Below, one piece after another: positions 62,222 to 64,000 of a stretch of DNA of 64,000 bases. The notes beneath the pieces were generated by a model. The model worked only from the letters and a program-made list of their open reading frames with translations. It was not told the DNA's origin and did no database searches. The translations under genes and the position numbers were made by a program. Each line of letters begins with the position of its first letter. Position 1 is the stretch's first letter. Source of the DNA: Lachnospiraceae bacterium (GTDB lineage Bacteria > Bacillota > Clostridia > Lachnospirales > Lachnospiraceae); NCBI GenBank assembly GCA_024693925.1, contig JAILKH010000004.1, forward strand, positions 1 to 64,000. The letters are read 5' to 3'.

Positions 62222-64000
62222 ATGTTCAAAAGTTTTTCTATGGAAATCGGCGGACGTACCCTTACAGTGGATGTAGGGCGTGTTGCCAAACAGGCTAATG
62301 GTGCGGCACTTATGCATTATGGTGATACCACGGTTCTTTGTACCGCAACCGCCTCGGATAAGCCCAGGGAAGGAATTGACTTTTTTCCGTTAAGTGTTGA
62401 ATTTGAAGAAAAAATGTATTCGGTTGGTAAAATTCCCGGTGGATTTAATAAGAGAGAGGGTAAGGCAAGTGAGAATGCGATTCTTACTGCCAGAGTCATC
62501 GATCGTCCTATGCGTCCTTTATTCCCGAAGGATTATCGTAACGATTGTACTCTTAATAATTTGGTTTTATCTGTAGATCCCGAATGCAGACCCGAACTTG
62601 TAGCAATGCTTGGTTCGGCGATCGCTACATCAATTTCGGATATACCCTTCTGTGGCCCTTGTGCAACTACCCAGATAGGTATGATCAATGGTGAATTCAT
62701 TGTTAACCCCAGTCAGGAGCAGTGGAAGAGTGGTGATCTTAATCTTACCGTGGCTTCAACGGCAGAGAAGGTTATTATGATAGAGGCAGGCGCAAATGAG
62801 ATTCCCGAGGCCAAGATGATAGAGGCTATTTATATGGCTCACGGTATTAACCAGGAAATCATTGCCTTTATCAATAAGATGGTAGCTGAGGTTGGTAAAC
62901 CAAAGCATGAGTACGAGAGTTGTGCAATTCCCGAAGAAATGTTCGCCAAGATGAAGGAGATCGTAACACCTGAGGAAATGGAGGGTGCTGTATTTACAGA
63001 TGAGAAGCAGGTACGTGAGGAGAACATCCGTAATATTACCGAACGTTTTGAGGAAGCTTTTGCCGATAACGAGGAATGGCTTGCTATCCTTGGTGAAGCA
63101 GTTTATCAATATGAGAAGAAGACAGTACGTAAGATGATACTTAAGGATCACAAGCGTCCCGACGGACGTGAGATCACTCAGATCCGTCCTCTTGCAGCTG
63201 AAGTTGATCTTATCCCACGTGTTCATGGTTCTGCAATGTTTACACGTGGTCAGACGCAGATCTGCGATATTACAACCTTGGCACCTCTTTCCGAGATGCA
63301 GAAGGTTGACGGTCTTGATGCCAATGAAGTTAATAAACGTTATATGCATCATTATAATTTCCCGTCATATTCTGTAGGTGAGACAAAGCCTTCAAGAGGA
63401 CCGGGACGTCGAGAGATAGGTCATGGAGCTTTGGCAGAGAGAGCGCTTATTCCCGTTCTTCCTTCGGAAGAGGAATTCCCTTATGCTATCCGTTGCGTAT
63501 CCGAGACTTTTGAATCAAACGGTTCAACCTCCATGGCTTCTACCTGTGCTTCCTGTATGTCACTTATGGCAGCAGGTGTTCCCATTAAGAAAATGGTAGC
63601 AGGTATTTCCTGCGGTCTTGTTACCGGCGATACTGATGATGATTTTGTGCTTCTTACTGATATTCAGGGTCTTGAAGATTTCTTTGGAGATATGGACTTC
63701 AAGGTCACAGGTACAACTGAGGGTATTACGGCTATTCAGATGGATATTAAGATCCATGGCCTTACAAGGCCTATTGTGGAAGGTGCTATTGCACGATGCA
63801 GAGAAGCCCGTCTCTTTATTATGGATAATTGTATGAAGAAAGCCATAGCGGAACCGAGAAAATCGGTTAATGAATATGCGCCCAAGATTATTCAGATAAA
63901 GATCGATCCTGAAAAGATCGGTGATGTAGTGGGACAGCGTGGAAAGACGATCAATGCCATAATTGATGAGTGTGGTGTAAAGATTGATATAACCGATGAC
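62222..64000 (+). CDS. pnp: polyribonucleotide nucleotidyltransferase (3' end beyond window)
   Basis: The frame is open from ATG 62222 (SD AAGGAG) to the window end, giving 593 residues of an expected 700 or so. The first RNase PH core has MEIGGRTLTVDVGRVAKQANG and VIDRPMRPLFPKDYRND. The second core has RPDGREITQIRPLAAEVDLIP, PSRGPGRREIGHGALAERAL and FFGDMDFKVTGT, the catalytic aspartates. The last residues enter the KH domain (IGDVVGQRGKTINAIIDECG). PNPase degrades RNA phosphorolytically from the 3' end. The S1 domain lies outside the window. Confidence 0.97.
   Translation, partial: MFKSFSMEIGGRTLTVDVGRVAKQANGAALMHYGDTTVLCTATASDKPREGIDFFPLSVEFEEKMYSVGKIPGGFNKREGKASENAILTARVIDRPMRPLFPKDYRNDCTLNNLVLSVDPECRPELVAMLGSAIATSISDIPFCGPCATTQIGMINGEFIVNPSQEQWKSGDLNLTVASTAEKVIMIEAGANEIPEAKMIEAIYMAHGINQEIIAFINKMVAEVGKPKHEYESCAIPEEMFAKMKEIVTPEEMEGAVFTDEKQVREENIRNITERFEEAFADNEEWLAILGEAVYQYEKKTVRKMILKDHKRPDGREITQIRPLAAEVDLIPRVHGSAMFTRGQTQICDITTLAPLSEMQKVDGLDANEVNKRYMHHYNFPSYSVGETKPSRGPGRREIGHGALAERALIPVLPSEEEFPYAIRCVSETFESNGSTSMASTCASCMSLMAAGVPIKKMVAGISCGLVTGDTDDDFVLLTDIQGLEDFFGDMDFKVTGTTEGITAIQMDIKIHGLTRPIVEGAIARCREARLFIMDNCMKKAIAEPRKSVNEYAPKIIQIKIDPEKIGDVVGQRGKTINAIIDECGVKIDITDD

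Noticed and set aside
1..64000. CRISPR arrays, tRNA or rRNA genes, phage genes or transposases
   Set aside because: None were recognised on reading both strands; the only mobile-type signals are the MITE-like and REP-like elements.

Overview
The window looks like chromosome of a low-GC Gram-positive of the class Clostridia, most likely family Lachnospiraceae. The evidence is the rimP-nusA-ylxR-ylxQ-infB-rbfA-nrnA-truB-ribF order, single-chain PurL, AG-rich ribosome binding sites, and the mix of TRAP transport, uronate catabolism and many c-di-GMP proteins. This assignment is inference from gene content; no rRNA or tRNA gene was seen.

Region 1 (1-6025, minus strand) is a membrane signalling operon: a rhomboid protease, a 7TM hybrid histidine kinase, and a PTS-EIIC-like membrane domain fused to an EAL domain that runs off the left edge. 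A 143-bp MITE-like element (6043-6185) separates it from the divergent next operon.

Region 2 (6223-21601, plus) is the most interesting part: a Gram-positive-type Pel exopolysaccharide locus. It encodes PelD (with a degenerate SDR domain fused in front and an intact c-di-GMP I-site), PelE, a PelA-like deacetylase, PelF and PelG. It continues without a break into two CotH-type lipoprotein kinases, a VTC (polyphosphate polymerase-type) protein, a DUF4956 membrane protein, a DUF4832 putative glycosidase and SurE. The layout suggests a c-di-GMP-controlled polysaccharide machine joined to a phosphorylation module. Just downstream lie an amino-acid-permease/GGDEF fusion (21749) and a Memo-AMMECR1 fusion (24018).

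Region 3 (25586-47231) is a uronate utilisation island. It holds a TRAP transporter, KdgF, a GntR regulator, a sugar-binding lipoprotein paired with a Cache-GGDEF cyclase, a KDPG aldolase-VOC fusion, KdgK, UxaC, UxaB, UxaA, a frameshifted AraC regulator, a KduD/gluconate-5-dehydrogenase-like SDR, UxuA, UxuB, a second GntR and a second KDPG aldolase. A palindrome, ACTAACATGTTAGT or a close variant, recurs at the TRAP promoter, at the eda-kdgK-uxaC promoter and in front of the binding-protein/cyclase pair. It ties uptake, catabolism and a c-di-GMP sensor into one putative regulon.

Region 4 (47296-64000, plus) is conserved housekeeping: the nusA-infB operon, truB, ribF, a Na/Pi cotransporter, purL, rpsO and the 5' part of pnp. 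Candidate structured leaders precede rpsO and pnp.
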